In this document: one piece after another, positions 1 through 10,370 of the stretch
Layout of the letters: each line of letters starts with the position of its first letter
How positions within the stretch are numbered: the stretch's first letter is position 1
From: Melanopsichium pennsylvanicum
Taxonomy: Eukaryota; Basidiomycota; Ustilaginomycetes; Ustilaginales
NCBI GenBank assembly: GCA_900208305.1
Contig: OAPG01000014.1
Span: 248,001-312,000, forward strand
Length of the DNA stretch: 64,000 nucleotides
Reading direction: 5' to 3'
Position numbers and translations under genes: made by a program
Notes under the pieces: model-generated
Told to the model about the DNA's origin: nothing
The model's input: the letters and a program-made list of their open reading frames with translations, nothing else
The model's database searches: none

Positions 1-2
1 CG

Positions 3-1160
3 CCGACTCACGTACAGAGCACGACCGAGTCCAATGCAACGATTGACGAAGCTTGCTCCAAAGACTCGGTGAGCGAGCGTCAGCAACGTTCTCTGCTCGC
101 CCGCCAGGCCTATCTGGAACGGCAACAAGCCGAGTCACGCAGAGCCGACTCCACCAACATTACGAATGATTCGGTTGCGTCATCACATCGAGTCATCACG
201 ACTGCAAACGACAAGCCGAGGAATGCAGCCGACACTGAATTTGGCAGCGACTCTTTTGACGATAACTTGGCGGATGTGTTGGCCAATTATGACGAAACGT
301 CGATGGGGGATGCGGAGGCTGCATCTCACGCGCTCGAGATGGAGATTGATAATGCTCAGCCTCAGACGCACTGTGTTGGTGATCGCGAAGGGGATGTCAG
401 TATGTGTTCACATATCAACTACAATAGTGCGGACGATAGCGGTGTAGCTTTCCCAGAAAGTGTTGATAACGATGAGAGCCGGATAGTGGTCAAGCAGGAA
501 AGCAAGAAGCGAGTTCCAGAGATGAGGAGATCCACGAGTCCGATCAAGCAGGTCAAGTTGGAAGCGAGCAAAACGGCGCCTAGAAGAGCGGGAAGTGTTG
601 GACGGTTTGTGTCACCTCCTGATCGTTCATTTCATCCTCCTATATTACAGGTTCGGAGCCACAACGGGTCATTGAACAACACAGCAGCTGGGACGGGTAT
701 GGCGAGCATTGTTTGCATCGCAGGGTGTGTGAATGGAGCAGTAGCGAATGGGATGAGGAACGGTAGCACTTCTCTGAGTGCAGCGAGTAGTGGTGCACAA
801 GTTGTTCGTGACGGTATGGGGAATGGGATGAGTCGACGTATTCATGCAACTACATTGGGCGGGATGGGAGGTGTGGAAGGTGTAGCGGCACTAGGGTCGA
901 ATTCAAACCGGGAGGGTTTGGGTTTCGGTAGAGCGATGGGTGAAAGTGTGGGACATGGTTATGTTAGTGCAGCAGATGCGCTACCTAGAGGTGTAAAGAG
1001 AGCGGTACAATCTGTGAATATCGATAATGGCAGAATCGCACCGCCACCAGCAACCGTTTCATCGTCTTTAACAGCAACAACAACAGCAACAACAGCAACA
1101 ACAGCAACAACAGCAAGGGGAATGGGTTCGGACGGTGCTGTGAGTGTTCGACAGGCTTAG
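3..1160 (+). CDS. Unknown protein, C-terminal part (5' end outside the window)
   Basis: The reading frame is open from the window edge and ends at TAG 1158-1160, so this is the 3' end of a longer gene. GTG at 69 is not a convincing start because the frame continues upstream of it without a stop. I do not recognise the protein. It is polar and probably disordered: a Gln/Arg-rich stretch near the start, an acidic middle part, a basic patch with SPIK and QVKLE that could be a nuclear or sumoylation-type segment, then Gly/Ser/Met-rich sequence. The last part is Thr/Ala-rich and is encoded by a CAA/CAG-like trinucleotide run (about 1071-1118), which is likely to vary in length between strains. A nuclear role would be a guess. 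Confidence 0.6.
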   Translation, partial: PTHVQSTTESNATIDEACSKDSVSERQQRSLLARQAYLERQQAESRRADSTNITNDSVASSHRVITTANDKPRNAADTEFGSDSFDDNLADVLANYDETSMGDAEAASHALEMEIDNAQPQTHCVGDREGDVSMCSHINYNSADDSGVAFPESVDNDESRIVVKQESKKRVPEMRRSTSPIKQVKLEASKTAPRRAGSVGRFVSPPDRSFHPPILQVRSHNGSLNNTAAGTGMASIVCIAGCVNGAVANGMRNGSTSLSAASSGAQVVRDGMGNGMSRRIHATTLGGMGGVEGVAALGSNSNREGLGFGRAMGESVGHGYVSAADALPRGVKRAVQSVNIDNGRIAPPPATVSSSLTATTTATTATTATTARGMGSDGAVSVRQA

Positions 1161-2178
1161 AAGCATTTTTAGGTTTTTTTATGCGAATGGAAAAAAAAAA
1201 AAGTGTGATTGATGCAGTCAGTGGTAGTATGATATGAACGGGTACTGTAAATTACTTGTGGAGACTGTGATTTGAAAGTTAGGTGGGCCAGTATCATTTG
1301 TATGACGATCTGTTGATGATTGAAAGTTATTCTTGGTTAATCGGATCGGACTGAAGAGATCATCCAAATTTTTTTCTCCCTTTCACGAATGTTAGGTTGT
1401 ATGGAAAATCGAAAGAAAAGAAAAGGTTGAAAGCTTGCAAGGCGCATGGGTTGCGGTGAGGATTGTAAATTTATAATACATTGTACAGTGCTGTACAGAT
1501 ATTTGAGTCAGGGGAGAGGTGTCCGGTCTACCCCGCGCGTCACCTCTGCCCTGAATGTGTGAGTGATTTAATTACACACTGTAATGGTGCAATAATAATT
1601 TACGCACCGACCACCAGAGGAGGAATTACCAAAGACGAAATGGTGCAGCCAATGGGAGAAGGCCAGCAGCCCTCACATCTGCCCTAAAGAAGAGTTGAGC
1701 AATTCGAGAGACAGTATTCCTGATTTTATATATTTAATTGGATTAGACATTCCTTATCGACTGATTAGAAATTCATCAGTTTGGATCACTTTACTGTTGT
1801 CGGACGTTTGCCGAAGCTACTGCACTATACTACTCTGTATTATTATAAATTACAATAGAACATAAACGTCAGTGTCGGGTGGTTTCCGGATCGATTTTCT
1901 TCCAAACCAGGATCCCTTAATCCTTCACTCTCTTTCACCCCCAGCGCCGTCGATTCTTCTCCTTGGTTTTACTTATTCTTCTTCTTCTGCCTCTTCTTTA
2001 CTATATTTCGGCTTTACTTGCCTACTTTCTCTCTCATCCTTCACCTTTCTTAATCGTCTATCGTAGGCGGACACACTTTCTCACCACAACCTTCCCAAAT
2101 AAGAACGCCTTCACTTGCCGAAATTCAAAACATTGAGACCAAGCAAGAAAAAACCATACCATACATACAAAAACCATC
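1161..2178. other. Intergenic; CT-rich leader of the downstream carrier gene
   Basis: No gene is visible. The stretch holds an A-run near 1190, an ACTGTAAATTAC-type motif near 1243, a TACAG...CTGTACAG imperfect palindrome near 1483-1497, and a strongly pyrimidine-rich block (about 1910-2095) just upstream of the carrier start, which looks like a fungal core promoter and 5' leader. Confidence 0.5.
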
Positions 2179-3222
2179 ATGACGACTTCGCAACCCAAAC
2201 CTTTGCCGTTCTACGCTCAGTTCACAGCAGGTGCTATCGCAGGTGTCACCGAATTGCTGTGCTTGTATCCTCTGGATGTGGTCAAAACTCGAATGCAGTT
2301 GCAGGGTAAAACCGCCGTAGCAGGTGCAGAACATTACAATGGTATGGTGGACGCTTTTAGAAAAATCATCGCCACTGAAGGGTAAGCATCAAATAAAACA
2401 AACTTGAGAAAACCAGAGAATGATCCCCACATTCAAGTCTGACAAATTCCCCTTTCCTCTATCTATATCAACGAACACACTTTTGGATCATTACTTGGAC
2501 ATGATAGAGCTGGTCGATTGTACCGTGGATTGGTACCTCCTTTGATGCTCGAAGCACCCAAACGAGCTGTCAAGTTTGCCGCCAACGATTTTTGGGGTAA
2601 AACATACAAAAATCTTACAGGACAAGACAAAATGACTCAATCGCTCTCCATTCTTACTGGATGTTCTGCCGGTGCTACTGAATCGATTGTGGTGGTACCT
2701 TTTGAACTGGTCAAGATTCGACTTCAGGACAAAGCGCAAGCGCATCTTTATACTGGACCTATGGATGTGGTATCTAAGATTGTTAAGAATGATGGAATTT
2801 TGGGACTTTATTCTGGATTGGAAAGTACTTTTTGGAGACATGTTTTGTGGAATGGTGGTTATTTTTCAGTGATTCATGCTTTGAGGGCAAACATGCCAAA
2901 AGCTCAATCTAAAACTGAACAATTGAGAAATGATTTCTTTTGTGGTGCTATTGGTGGTACTGTTGGTACACTTCTTAACACTCCTGCGGATGTGGTGAAA
3001 AGTAGGATTCAGAATACTCCCAATGTGAAAGGACAGGTTCGAAAGTATAATTGGACTTTCCCTAGTATGGCGCTAATTGCAAAGGAGGAAGGTGTAGGTG
3101 CTTTGTATAAGGGTTTTACACCTAAGGTGTTAAGGTTGGCTCCAGGAGGTGGTGTGCTTTTGTTGGTAGTAGAGGTGGTTTTGAGTCAGTTTAGATCCGT
3201 TCTTGGTCCACCTTACATTTAA
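2179..3222 (+). CDS. ODC1: Mitochondrial 2-oxodicarboxylate carrier (ODC1/ODC2 type), 2 exons
   Basis: An SLC25-family inner-membrane carrier. ODC proteins exchange 2-oxoadipate and 2-oxoglutarate across the mitochondrial inner membrane, linking lysine metabolism with the TCA cycle. Exons are 2179-2381 and 2508-3222; the 126-nt intron starts GTAAGC and ends TAG, and splicing joins ATEG to AGRLYRGL. Three carrier repeats are visible with signatures PLDVVK, PFELVK and PADVVK. The N-terminus LPFYAQFTAGAIAG, the segment LMEAPKRAVKF (here LMLEAPKRAVKF) and the ending APKVLRLAPGGG are characteristic of the ODC subgroup rather than other carriers. About 305 residues, the usual length. Start ATG 2179 has A at -3 and follows a CT-rich leader. 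Confidence 0.93.
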
Positions 3223-3918
3223 ATATTATCCAACAAAAATCATCATCCAATCTCACAGTTATATTAGTAAAAAAAAATGTGTATTTCTTACCAACCTCGC
3301 CCCCCTTCCCCACCTTTCCTATCGCGCTCTCCAAAAGAGATCGTAGACTTGCATTGATAAAATCATGCCAAGACCCAATTCAATATTATCAGGTTGCAGT
3401 TCAAGCCGATTTTTTTTCCATTCTCAATTATACATCTTTTTTTTTACCTCACAGATAATACCGTATCTACTTTATAAACACGAATTTTGATTCGAAACAA
3501 AGTGACATTAATGTGATTGATTGATTTTTATTTTTATTTTTATTTTTATTTTTATTTTTATTTTTATTTCTTTTCCGAGTCTGAGAGATTTCACAAGAGA
3601 TACAAAAGATGCAAGTATGAAGATAGAGATTGGAAACATTGAATGCGATGCTAATTCAAAAGCGAGACAGACACACACACAGAGAGAGAGAGAGAGACGG
3701 CATTGTTGGCAATTCAAAGGGAGAGAGAATTAATTAAGGGAGTTGGTAAGCTCGGATTGGTTTAGAGAAACTTTGAACCAATTTGCACTCGCTGGAGACT
3801 TTTGTGAGAAATGCAAGTATCGAACAACAGATGAGAACGACTTTGTTTGGATGGTAAGAGAGAAAAAAAGGGAATCAAAAGTCGGAGACAGTGTCAAGCC
3901 TCAAAAATGGATCAAGGT
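3223..3918. other. Intergenic with simple repeats, between convergent genes
   Basis: Both flanking genes end here. The stretch contains 3' UTR-like AT-rich DNA, a TTTTTA hexamer array (about 3525-3569), then a CA tract and an AG tract (about 3670-3697). Open frames across the arrays are low-complexity and not genes. Confidence 0.6.
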
Positions 3919-4278
3919 CTATAGCTCCAAATCGAATCCCGCATCTTGCTCTTCCCCTTCATCATGATCGTCGTGATCGTCATCATCCTCATCATTATGG
4001 TGGTCTCTTTGGGCATGTAAATCTTGTTCGACGTTGATGCAAGGTTCGGAATGTTTGAATCGACTTTGTTGATCTGCCAGAGCGGGTGATCGACTGATGA
4101 CAGCAGGAATTTGAAATCCAATCGGTGGAGATTGGGATAAAGGCGAAGAGGCTAGGGACAACAACTGTTCACGTGTGTAAAACGTTCTTGGTGTTCCACC
4201 CGGTGTTGTGCTATACATAGATGCGCGATTGGGACCAGTAATTTTGTTGGTTTGCTTGATGGCGACTGTAGACGACAT
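3919..4278 (-). CDS. eIF4E-binding protein (4E-BP-like translation repressor)
   Basis: 119 residues, almost exactly the length of animal 4E-BPs (about 118-120). Visible in order: STTPGGT (residues 23-29), matching the priming-phosphorylation segment of animal 4E-BPs; Y34-TREQ-L39-L40, a perfect YX4L-phi eIF4E-binding motif; SP at 45-46 and 50-51, spaced like the Ser65/Thr70 sites of human 4E-BP1; a Asp/His/Glu-rich region (about 93-111); and the C-terminal five residues FDLEL, which fit the TOS (TOR signalling) consensus and sit at the very end as in the animal proteins. Known of the family: unphosphorylated 4E-BP competes with eIF4G for eIF4E, and TORC1 phosphorylation releases it. The inferred role is TOR-controlled repression of cap-dependent translation. 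Single exon, ATG 4278, pyrimidine-rich leader. Confidence 0.85.
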   Translation of the reverse strand: MSSTVAIKQTNKITGPNRASMYSTTPGGTPRTFYTREQLLSLASSPLSQSPPIGFQIPAVISRSPALADQQSRFKHSEPCINVEQDLHAQRDHHNDEDDDDHDDHDEGEEQDAGFDLEL

Positions 4279-5513
4279 GTTTTACAGAGAGATTTCAAAT
4301 TTGATGGTCTTGGTTTTTGGGTTGAGGATACAGCGACAAGAGCGAAAGAGAGCTTTTGAGAGAGAGAAAGAGATAGGGAAAGGGATAGATAAGGCTACAG
4401 CAGCAGTGATAGAATAACGCCAATAAGATCTGTCGAGAGAAGAGGCAGAGAAGCTTGAACAGAAAATGGGTCGGAGAATGGCCAAAAGGATCAGATGTGA
4501 GGCTTAATTGATGATGTGGAAGGTAAGTAGGGTGAGGGTTGTATATATATATATATATACAACGCACTCTCGGAATAGTCAAGTCATCAGAGTCAGTCTC
4601 CAACAACGCAGGGTCCAAATGCAATCAACACATACGCAACACACAGCACACAACCAACAATCACTATGCACAGCCAAAGAACCGGGACCAAACGAGTGCA
4701 ATGTTATCTTTAAAACCCTTTTCCCTTGGGAGATGCTCTATCTGACGTGGATGTTTTCATCTGTCCAACCACTACGGCAGTACAACAGTGTTTTATGAAT
4801 AGGGCAGAGTTACTGTGCTGTGGGGCACGGACCGGAATTTGAAAAAGAAAAAAAAAAAAGAAAGGAAAAAAAAAGTGGCCCAACCGTGATGTGGGCATTG
4901 CTTGTGTGTGCTGTCGTTGTTGTTATCTCAAAGATACAATTACAATACCACCTGAGTTCTATACACCACTACTTTAAAAATGACGAGCTTGTAACTCTCA
5001 AAATATGAGCTAAAATAAAGTTAGTGACACTTTGCAACCGGCATGAGATCACGCCTTTTGATACAGTAAATCTTTCGCTATCGTTCCGGATGACAGACCA
5101 GTTCAGCAGCTCGGCATCTGTGTTTGTGTGTATGTGTGACTTTTCAATTTCCCCACCTTTGAATTGTACTCTTTGAATGTACACTGTATCAACCTCGCTG
5201 GTTGGCCTTTTTTTTAGCGTCCGAAGAGAGGTATACTGAAAGGTCAGGTAACATTGATGCGTGCGCCAATCTTTTACTATTAGGATAGATTGTGTGATCC
5301 ATTTGGCCCCTTTTTGACATCTTACATACTCAACAAGATTCAATCCAGCCACGCACAATTTTCATTCGTTATCTCAAACCGATTTTCGCCATGCGGTACC
5401 GACTATCACGATATCCTATCCAAATTCAAACCAGAGACTGATGTAGATTGCAAATACAAAAGATAACAATATTAAACACACCAACTACTTGTACGAAAGA
5501 TTATTCTCTCTCT

Positions 5514-5554
<41 letters not shown>

Positions 5555-5564
5555 TTCGCATCTT
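4279..5564. other. Intergenic, 1.3 kb
   Basis: Lies upstream of the 4E-BP-like gene and downstream of TSR1. It holds a TC-rich leader (in the sense of the minus-strand mRNA, about 4320-4400), a TA tract (4541-4560), A-rich runs near 4845-4875 and a TC/TG microsatellite next to TSR1. A 129-codon minus ORF (4969-5358) has no recognisable features. Confidence 0.5.
5505..5553. repeat. TC then TG dinucleotide microsatellite
   Basis: An uninterrupted TC tract of about 6 units is followed by about 18 TG units, in the 3' flank of TSR1 a few bases past its stop codon. Length polymorphism is likely. Confidence 0.9.
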
Positions 5565-8450
5565 CTACTCCTCCATCGAACCCTCATCTTGATGAATCTT
5601 GCCATTACTGCCATTCACCTCGTTTCTCGGCAATGGCAATTCATCGTAAGCCTGTCTGAAAGGTTGTGCCCATTTTGGATACACTCTCTTGTACAAATTC
5701 ATCAACACTGTATCCATTTGACTGATAGGCCCATCGAAATGAGCTTTGAAATACCCATGCGTACCCAAACTTTCCGTAATATGACCCGTCCTACCCAACT
5801 TGGTATGGAGAGTGATCGGTTTGAACCAATAAACGTCTTCGGGATTGAAAAACATGAACCGGATCGTGGCGGTCTTCTTGTGAACCTTGAAAGGATGTCC
5901 CGAAAGCAAGATCCTCTTGGCATTGATTCGAGTGGGACTTGCATCCATCAGGTTTCCGAACCCAACCAAATGAGGCATTTGAGCGGCGGATACTCCGCGT
6001 TGATCGTAACCCTCTTCACCATCCAGTGAACGTTCTCGAAGTAGCACGGCGGGCGCAGTAGATCCACCAAACGTGATGGGAGCGTAAACGGTGCCAACAG
6101 AGGCAGACACGCCTTTTCGAAGGAATCGTTCAAACTTGTGCACGTTGTTGACTCCTTTGCCACCTCCACGAGAGTGTTGTGAAAAAATCGGGTTGATTCG
6201 GAAGCGACGCGGACCAAGACACAGTACCAACGCATCCTTGGATCGAACCGGTGCTTCGTACTCGGTATTGCGAGTGACGGTAAAGTTGATCACACTCTTC
6301 TTGTGTTCGTGCCTGAGCAAGCCGAACATGACAAATGGAACTGCGCAGTCCACTTTCGCCAAGTTGGCACCAAGGTTGGTAGCACATGCTCGAACACCAG
6401 CAGAGTAAGGCACATCTTTAACATGCACCGTCACCCTAAACCCAGGTTGAACTCCATCCAGCAAAGCCGCTCCTTCCACCCTCCTTCGAGTCTTGTGGAA
6501 ATTTTCAAACTGGAAAATCCTAGCGTAGTCCCTAGGCAGATCCTCGTACGCATCCCAAGGCGAGGTGCGGAACGACTTCAAGCCACGGTAGCGAGCAAAG
6601 CGCGTTCGCGCCGCAATCTCCAGAGGCGTGTCCACCTCATCCGGGAACTCGGCATCCGTACGTTCTTCGCGCTCGCGCGTTCGTTGAGCTTGGTACGCAA
6701 GGTACGCCTCTTGCGCTTGCGCATCGTCCATATCTTCGTACGCCATCTCGCTCTGAGCATCGCTAGTCTGTTGGGCGATGGCGGCTGCTTTCATTCGTTC
6801 ATAATCGTCCATCGCCTCGTTCACCTCGGCATCTCCAGCTCCCATTTCCGACACATTTTCTTCGTCACCTTCGAGAATCATCGAATCGTCATCGTCAGCA
6901 GCGCCAGAGTCTTCATCCGAATTCTCTTGATCGGATTCAATGATCCATGCAGCCCGGTATTTCGCGTTGTCCTTGGCGTTTCCACTGCCCTTGATAATGG
7001 TTTTGGGTGTAGTGCCGGGCAGAGCAGGTGGTGGGGGCATTTCGCCATCAGCGCGTTGTCTGGCAAATTCCTCGGCTGCTTTCATCTCTTCTTCCGTTGG
7101 CCAGGTTTGCTCGTTGGCCATGTCATCGGGTTCGTTCTCGCTTACGAGATCGTCGGCAAAATCTTGATCGCGGGTTTGAAGCACATCCCCCTCCATCAAC
7201 GGTGCGTCCTCTGGCTTGCCTGTCTCGGCGTCGGTCATTTCGTCATCGTCGGCACCAGCGGCGCCAGCTGCAGTGATAGCAGAAACTTTGGACCGCTTGG
7301 TGCGAGCGTTGGGAGGTGGAGCGTAGGTGATCTTGTCCACTTGAAAATCGCCAAAGTCGGGAAGGTGGATAAGCCTATCTGCTGACAAGGGCGCTCCTCG
7401 GATCCAGCCAGTGACCTTGAGGGTGCCTCTTTGTTCATCTTGGTTACTGAGCCCGTTGAGTTCGTTGACATCATTATCGTTGGCTTGGCTAGAAGGTTCG
7501 AACTCAGCCTGCTCGCTTACCATCCACGCGCGAAAGTCTCTCCAAGCCACCCTCTTTGGTGTTGCGGTGGCCAAGGTACGCAACAACGCGCCACGTTCGG
7601 CTCTATCGTCGAGTGCATGGACTTTTTCAACATCTGGCGAAAAGTACTGGGCAAAGGAGAGGAGCGACTTGCGCACTTCGTTGGCCGCCTTGAGCGCTGC
7701 GCCTGCCTTTTTGGATCCACCTACACCGGTTGCTCCATCGGGATGAAGGGTTGTGACGGCAACAACGACGGTGGGGAGACCTTGAGCTTGGAGAGTTCGA
7801 AGGCAGAGCTCACCCCAAGAGCCAGGATCGATAGCAGTAGATGCGGAGAGAACAAGGAGGACAAAATCGGCACATTTGCATGCGTCGAGGATGGGGTAAA
7901 GTGCACCGTAGGGCAGAGGCAGAAACTGAATGGTTTGTCTAAAACGCGCTGCTTCGAGTTCACAATATGGCAAATTCTCGCGAAGGGCATCTTCAACACT
8001 GCGACCAGCAACAGGTTGAACTCCGCCTTCGATGCCCTCTTGCTGAATCTTTCTCACTGCTTCCCAACTGTCGCCGTCCTCTGCAAGATCAACGACAGCA
8101 CAAATGCGGGGAGCGCCGGCACCTGCACCTGCAAACCCTTTTGACAGACCATCCTTAGCTTCTCTCCGTGTTGAAGAAGCAACGGAGAAGATGCGATTGG
8201 ACTGAACGAGAGCGTTGCGTTTCGAGCGTTGAGCCTGCTTTGCGTGATTCCGACGATGTTGGCGTGAACCGGCTTCGTTGCCTGAGGCGGAAAGAGGGGA
8301 GGCCTTGTGAGAGGACAAACGAGAAGTAGATGAGACGTCCGAAGCAGATCGACCCTTTGATGCTTCTCGGAGGGTGGTCTTTGTGGAATGCTTGGATTTG
8401 AAGGCTTTGTTGGATTGCCTCAGGGATGAGGCTCGGTGATGGTGTGGCAT
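5565..8450 (-). CDS. TSR1: TSR1, 40S ribosome biogenesis factor
   Basis: A 961-residue single-exon protein of the BMS1/TSR1 family. TSR1 binds late pre-40S particles, blocks premature subunit joining and is required for maturation of 20S pre-rRNA. The order of regions fits: basic His/Arg/Lys-rich N-terminus, an AARP2CN-type middle part beginning near GWIRGAPLSADRLIHLPDFGDFQ (quoted in part: LIHLPDFGDFQ), a long acidic insertion (about residues 400-590), and the conserved C-terminal RIBIOP domain with FMFFNPEDVYWFKP, LGTHGYFKAHFDG and DTVLMNLYKRVYPKW. The N-terminal GTPase-like fold lacks a clear P-loop, as expected for TSR1 and unlike BMS1. It is longer than the yeast protein (about 790) mainly through acidic linkers. 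ATG 8450 is the first in frame. Confidence 0.95.
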   Translation of the reverse strand: MPHHHRASSLRQSNKAFKSKHSTKTTLREASKGRSASDVSSTSRLSSHKASPLSASGNEAGSRQHRRNHAKQAQRSKRNALVQSNRIFSVASSTRREAKDGLSKGFAGAGAGAPRICAVVDLAEDGDSWEAVRKIQQEGIEGGVQPVAGRSVEDALRENLPYCELEAARFRQTIQFLPLPYGALYPILDACKCADFVLLVLSASTAIDPGSWGELCLRTLQAQGLPTVVVAVTTLHPDGATGVGGSKKAGAALKAANEVRKSLLSFAQYFSPDVEKVHALDDRAERGALLRTLATATPKRVAWRDFRAWMVSEQAEFEPSSQANDNDVNELNGLSNQDEQRGTLKVTGWIRGAPLSADRLIHLPDFGDFQVDKITYAPPPNARTKRSKVSAITAAGAAGADDDEMTDAETGKPEDAPLMEGDVLQTRDQDFADDLVSENEPDDMANEQTWPTEEEMKAAEEFARQRADGEMPPPPALPGTTPKTIIKGSGNAKDNAKYRAAWIIESDQENSDEDSGAADDDDSMILEGDEENVSEMGAGDAEVNEAMDDYERMKAAAIAQQTSDAQSEMAYEDMDDAQAQEAYLAYQAQRTREREERTDAEFPDEVDTPLEIAARTRFARYRGLKSFRTSPWDAYEDLPRDYARIFQFENFHKTRRRVEGAALLDGVQPGFRVTVHVKDVPYSAGVRACATNLGANLAKVDCAVPFVMFGLLRHEHKKSVINFTVTRNTEYEAPVRSKDALVLCLGPRRFRINPIFSQHSRGGGKGVNNVHKFERFLRKGVSASVGTVYAPITFGGSTAPAVLLRERSLDGEEGYDQRGVSAAQMPHLVGFGNLMDASPTRINAKRILLSGHPFKVHKKTATIRFMFFNPEDVYWFKPITLHTKLGRTGHITESLGTHGYFKAHFDGPISQMDTVLMNLYKRVYPKWAQPFRQAYDELPLPRNEVNGSNGKIHQDEGSMEE

Positions 8451-9298
8451 GACGATGGAATGTGAAATGTCGAACAGCGATGCTGCAGCAAATGAAAAGG
8501 ATGCTGCACTCCTGTGTGTTTGAGTCTTGCGTCGGACGACTCTGTCACGAGTTGGTGATAGGCTCTGGGTAAGGACGCAAAGTCGGTAGTGAGTAACGAC
8601 AAACGAAAGGAGTGGAAAGGAGTGGAAAGGAGTGAAAAGGGTATTGAATCCAGGTCAGGGTCTAGAGAGTACAATAATCCTGTGCCACCCTTCGCTCTTG
8701 GGCTGTGAGCTGTTCAACCAGAACAAGAAGAAAAAATTCCTCGAATCTAGAGAAAATCTCAAAAACAAATACACACAATTAACAAGAAAGAAAAATTTGG
8801 GCTTCAAGATAAAGTACGAAGCTCAAAAAAGCCACACACAATGTGCCCTTGCAACAATTTTTTTTTGGAGTATCAGCCGCTCACACTACTCCACTTGACT
8901 TCCGTTTTCCGAGTGCTTGGCTAGAAGCGTCAAATTACTGTACTGCTAATTTACTATACCGCGGTTTTACACACAGTACGTGAGGACTTTGACGCTATCA
9001 AGACTTGACCGGCTTGGCGTCTTTCAAGCTGCCACCTGCCTTCAACGTTTTCAGCATGGTGCAAACAAGTCAGTGTAGAATTGCGCATGTCAACTTGACT
9101 TGTATATTATTACACGAATCGGACGAGGCGAGAGTACATATAAACTTGGTGCGTCAAGGAAGGCCGAGTTTGAGCTTTTTCGCTGGAAAAAAGGAGAAAA
9201 AAATGCCGAAATACAAACATATGTTCGATAGGCTGTGAAAAGTTGAGTCGGCTTGCGATCCGTTCACATTCTTGTCCGTGTCTTTGTGAAGATCCATC
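8451..9298. other. Intergenic, nothing recognised
   Basis: Upstream region of TSR1 and 3' flank of the ORM gene. It contains a GGAGT-rich stretch (about 8607-8640) and an ACTGTACTGCTAATTTACT motif near 8937, related to the recurrent ACTGTA palindromes seen elsewhere in the window. No gene is supported. Confidence 0.5.
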
Positions 9299-9997
9299 TC
9301 AGAACATATGGCTCTGCGCCCTTGAGCCGGTGGGAGTTGGCGGTGTGCTAGGATGAGGGCTTGGTGTGGGGGGAGCCTCGAAGAACCTAAATCTCAACCT
9401 GTGAAGGATAGGCAGTTTAGGGAAGAGCACGAATAGCAACGCACAAAAATTGAGACCGAATAGCAGCGGATTGTATCTCGTATAGTGTGTTGAAATCAAA
9501 AAAAGTCCGATGGGAACACTTGTCAACCATTTTTTGGCTGGAGTGTATTGCGCGCCTTCGTCAATCTGTTCCCACAGCGTAAGCTGGTCGTACACACCCG
9601 CGTTGCTTTCAAAAGGTGTACCTGTGACGTAGTGGAACATGATGTAGCTGAGTGCCATGTAGCCGAGATTGACCAATGTCCAAGAAGTGTCCTGTTGCAT
9701 GGCTGGGATCACATCGAGCAGGATTTTGGCGACGAGGATGAGCACGACGTGAATGACCCAAGCACCCTTATAGTTGACCCAGTCGGCGTTGGCATTGAAT
9801 CCTGCCGATTGATCGAGCATCTCTTCGTGTGTTTCTTCCACTCGAGTTACCGACACGAGCGATGAGGAACGTGCACGGCCATGTGGGGGACGACTGACAG
9901 GAGGCGCGCCAGAAGTAGAGGTGGAGCTCGAGTAGCTAGTTCCTGGAGGTGAAATGTGAAGCGATGGCGGATGGCCACCTTGTGCTACTGGTACCAT
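9299..9997 (-). CDS. ORM1: ORM1/ORMDL family sphingolipid regulator
   Basis: 232 residues. ORM proteins are ER membrane subunits of the serine palmitoyltransferase (SPOTS) complex and restrain sphingolipid synthesis. The core is highly typical: WVNYKGAWVIHVVL, SWTLVNLGYMALSYIMFH, GTPFESNAGVYDQLTLWEQID and FLISTHYTRYNPLLF (each an ORM hallmark), with four hydrophobic segments. The cytosolic N-terminus carries RARSSSLVSV (about residues 41-50), equivalent in place to the RRRRSSS region of yeast Orm1/2 that is phosphorylated by Ypk1 to relieve inhibition; animal ORMDLs lack it. I chose ATG 9997 because the frame upstream of it has only a non-ATG start (TTG). The Pro/Thr-rich C-terminal tail is longer than in yeast. 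Confidence 0.94.
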   Translation of the reverse strand: MVPVAQGGHPPSLHISPPGTSYSSSTSTSGAPPVSRPPHGRARSSSLVSVTRVEETHEEMLDQSAGFNANADWVNYKGAWVIHVVLILVAKILLDVIPAMQQDTSWTLVNLGYMALSYIMFHYVTGTPFESNAGVYDQLTLWEQIDEGAQYTPAKKWLTSVPIGLFLISTHYTRYNPLLFGLNFCALLFVLFPKLPILHRLRFRFFEAPPTPSPHPSTPPTPTGSRAQSHMF

Positions 9998-10339
9998 TGC
10001 GATGATGGTTTCAAGGCTAAATGAGCTTGGTTGTCCCAGGTGAGATAGGTGCAAATATACGGTATCCTGAAAACAGCGTAGATGGACAGAGTTCGACTTG
10101 CGATTTGTGCCTGATTGTGTGATTGCGTAGGATTGTGGTCGGCCAGATGTGCTGAATCGAACACGTGCGAATTAAATGGATGGCAGCCTGAAAGTACACA
10201 GCTGATGTTGTTTCACGGAAAGATTCGTTAAGATGTGGGAGGAGGACAAGGATGAAGGAGTAAGCTGTACTGTAAGCCGGTGTACTGTGTTGTAGATGAA
10301 GGATTGAGAATCGTGGTCAGCCATTCGTCAGCCATTCCA

Positions 10340-10370
<31 letters not shown>

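Noticed and set aside
3521..3733. ORFs across the TTTTTA and AG arrays
   Set aside because: Their products are simple repeats of Ile/Phe/Lys or Arg/Glu and arise from the microsatellites.
4969..5358. 129-codon minus-strand ORF
   Set aside because: No motif, unremarkable composition, and located in the upstream region of another gene; chance ORF.
6303..7385. 360-codon plus-strand ORF
   Set aside because: It is the antisense of the TSR1 coding region; TSR1 has clear family motifs and this frame has none.
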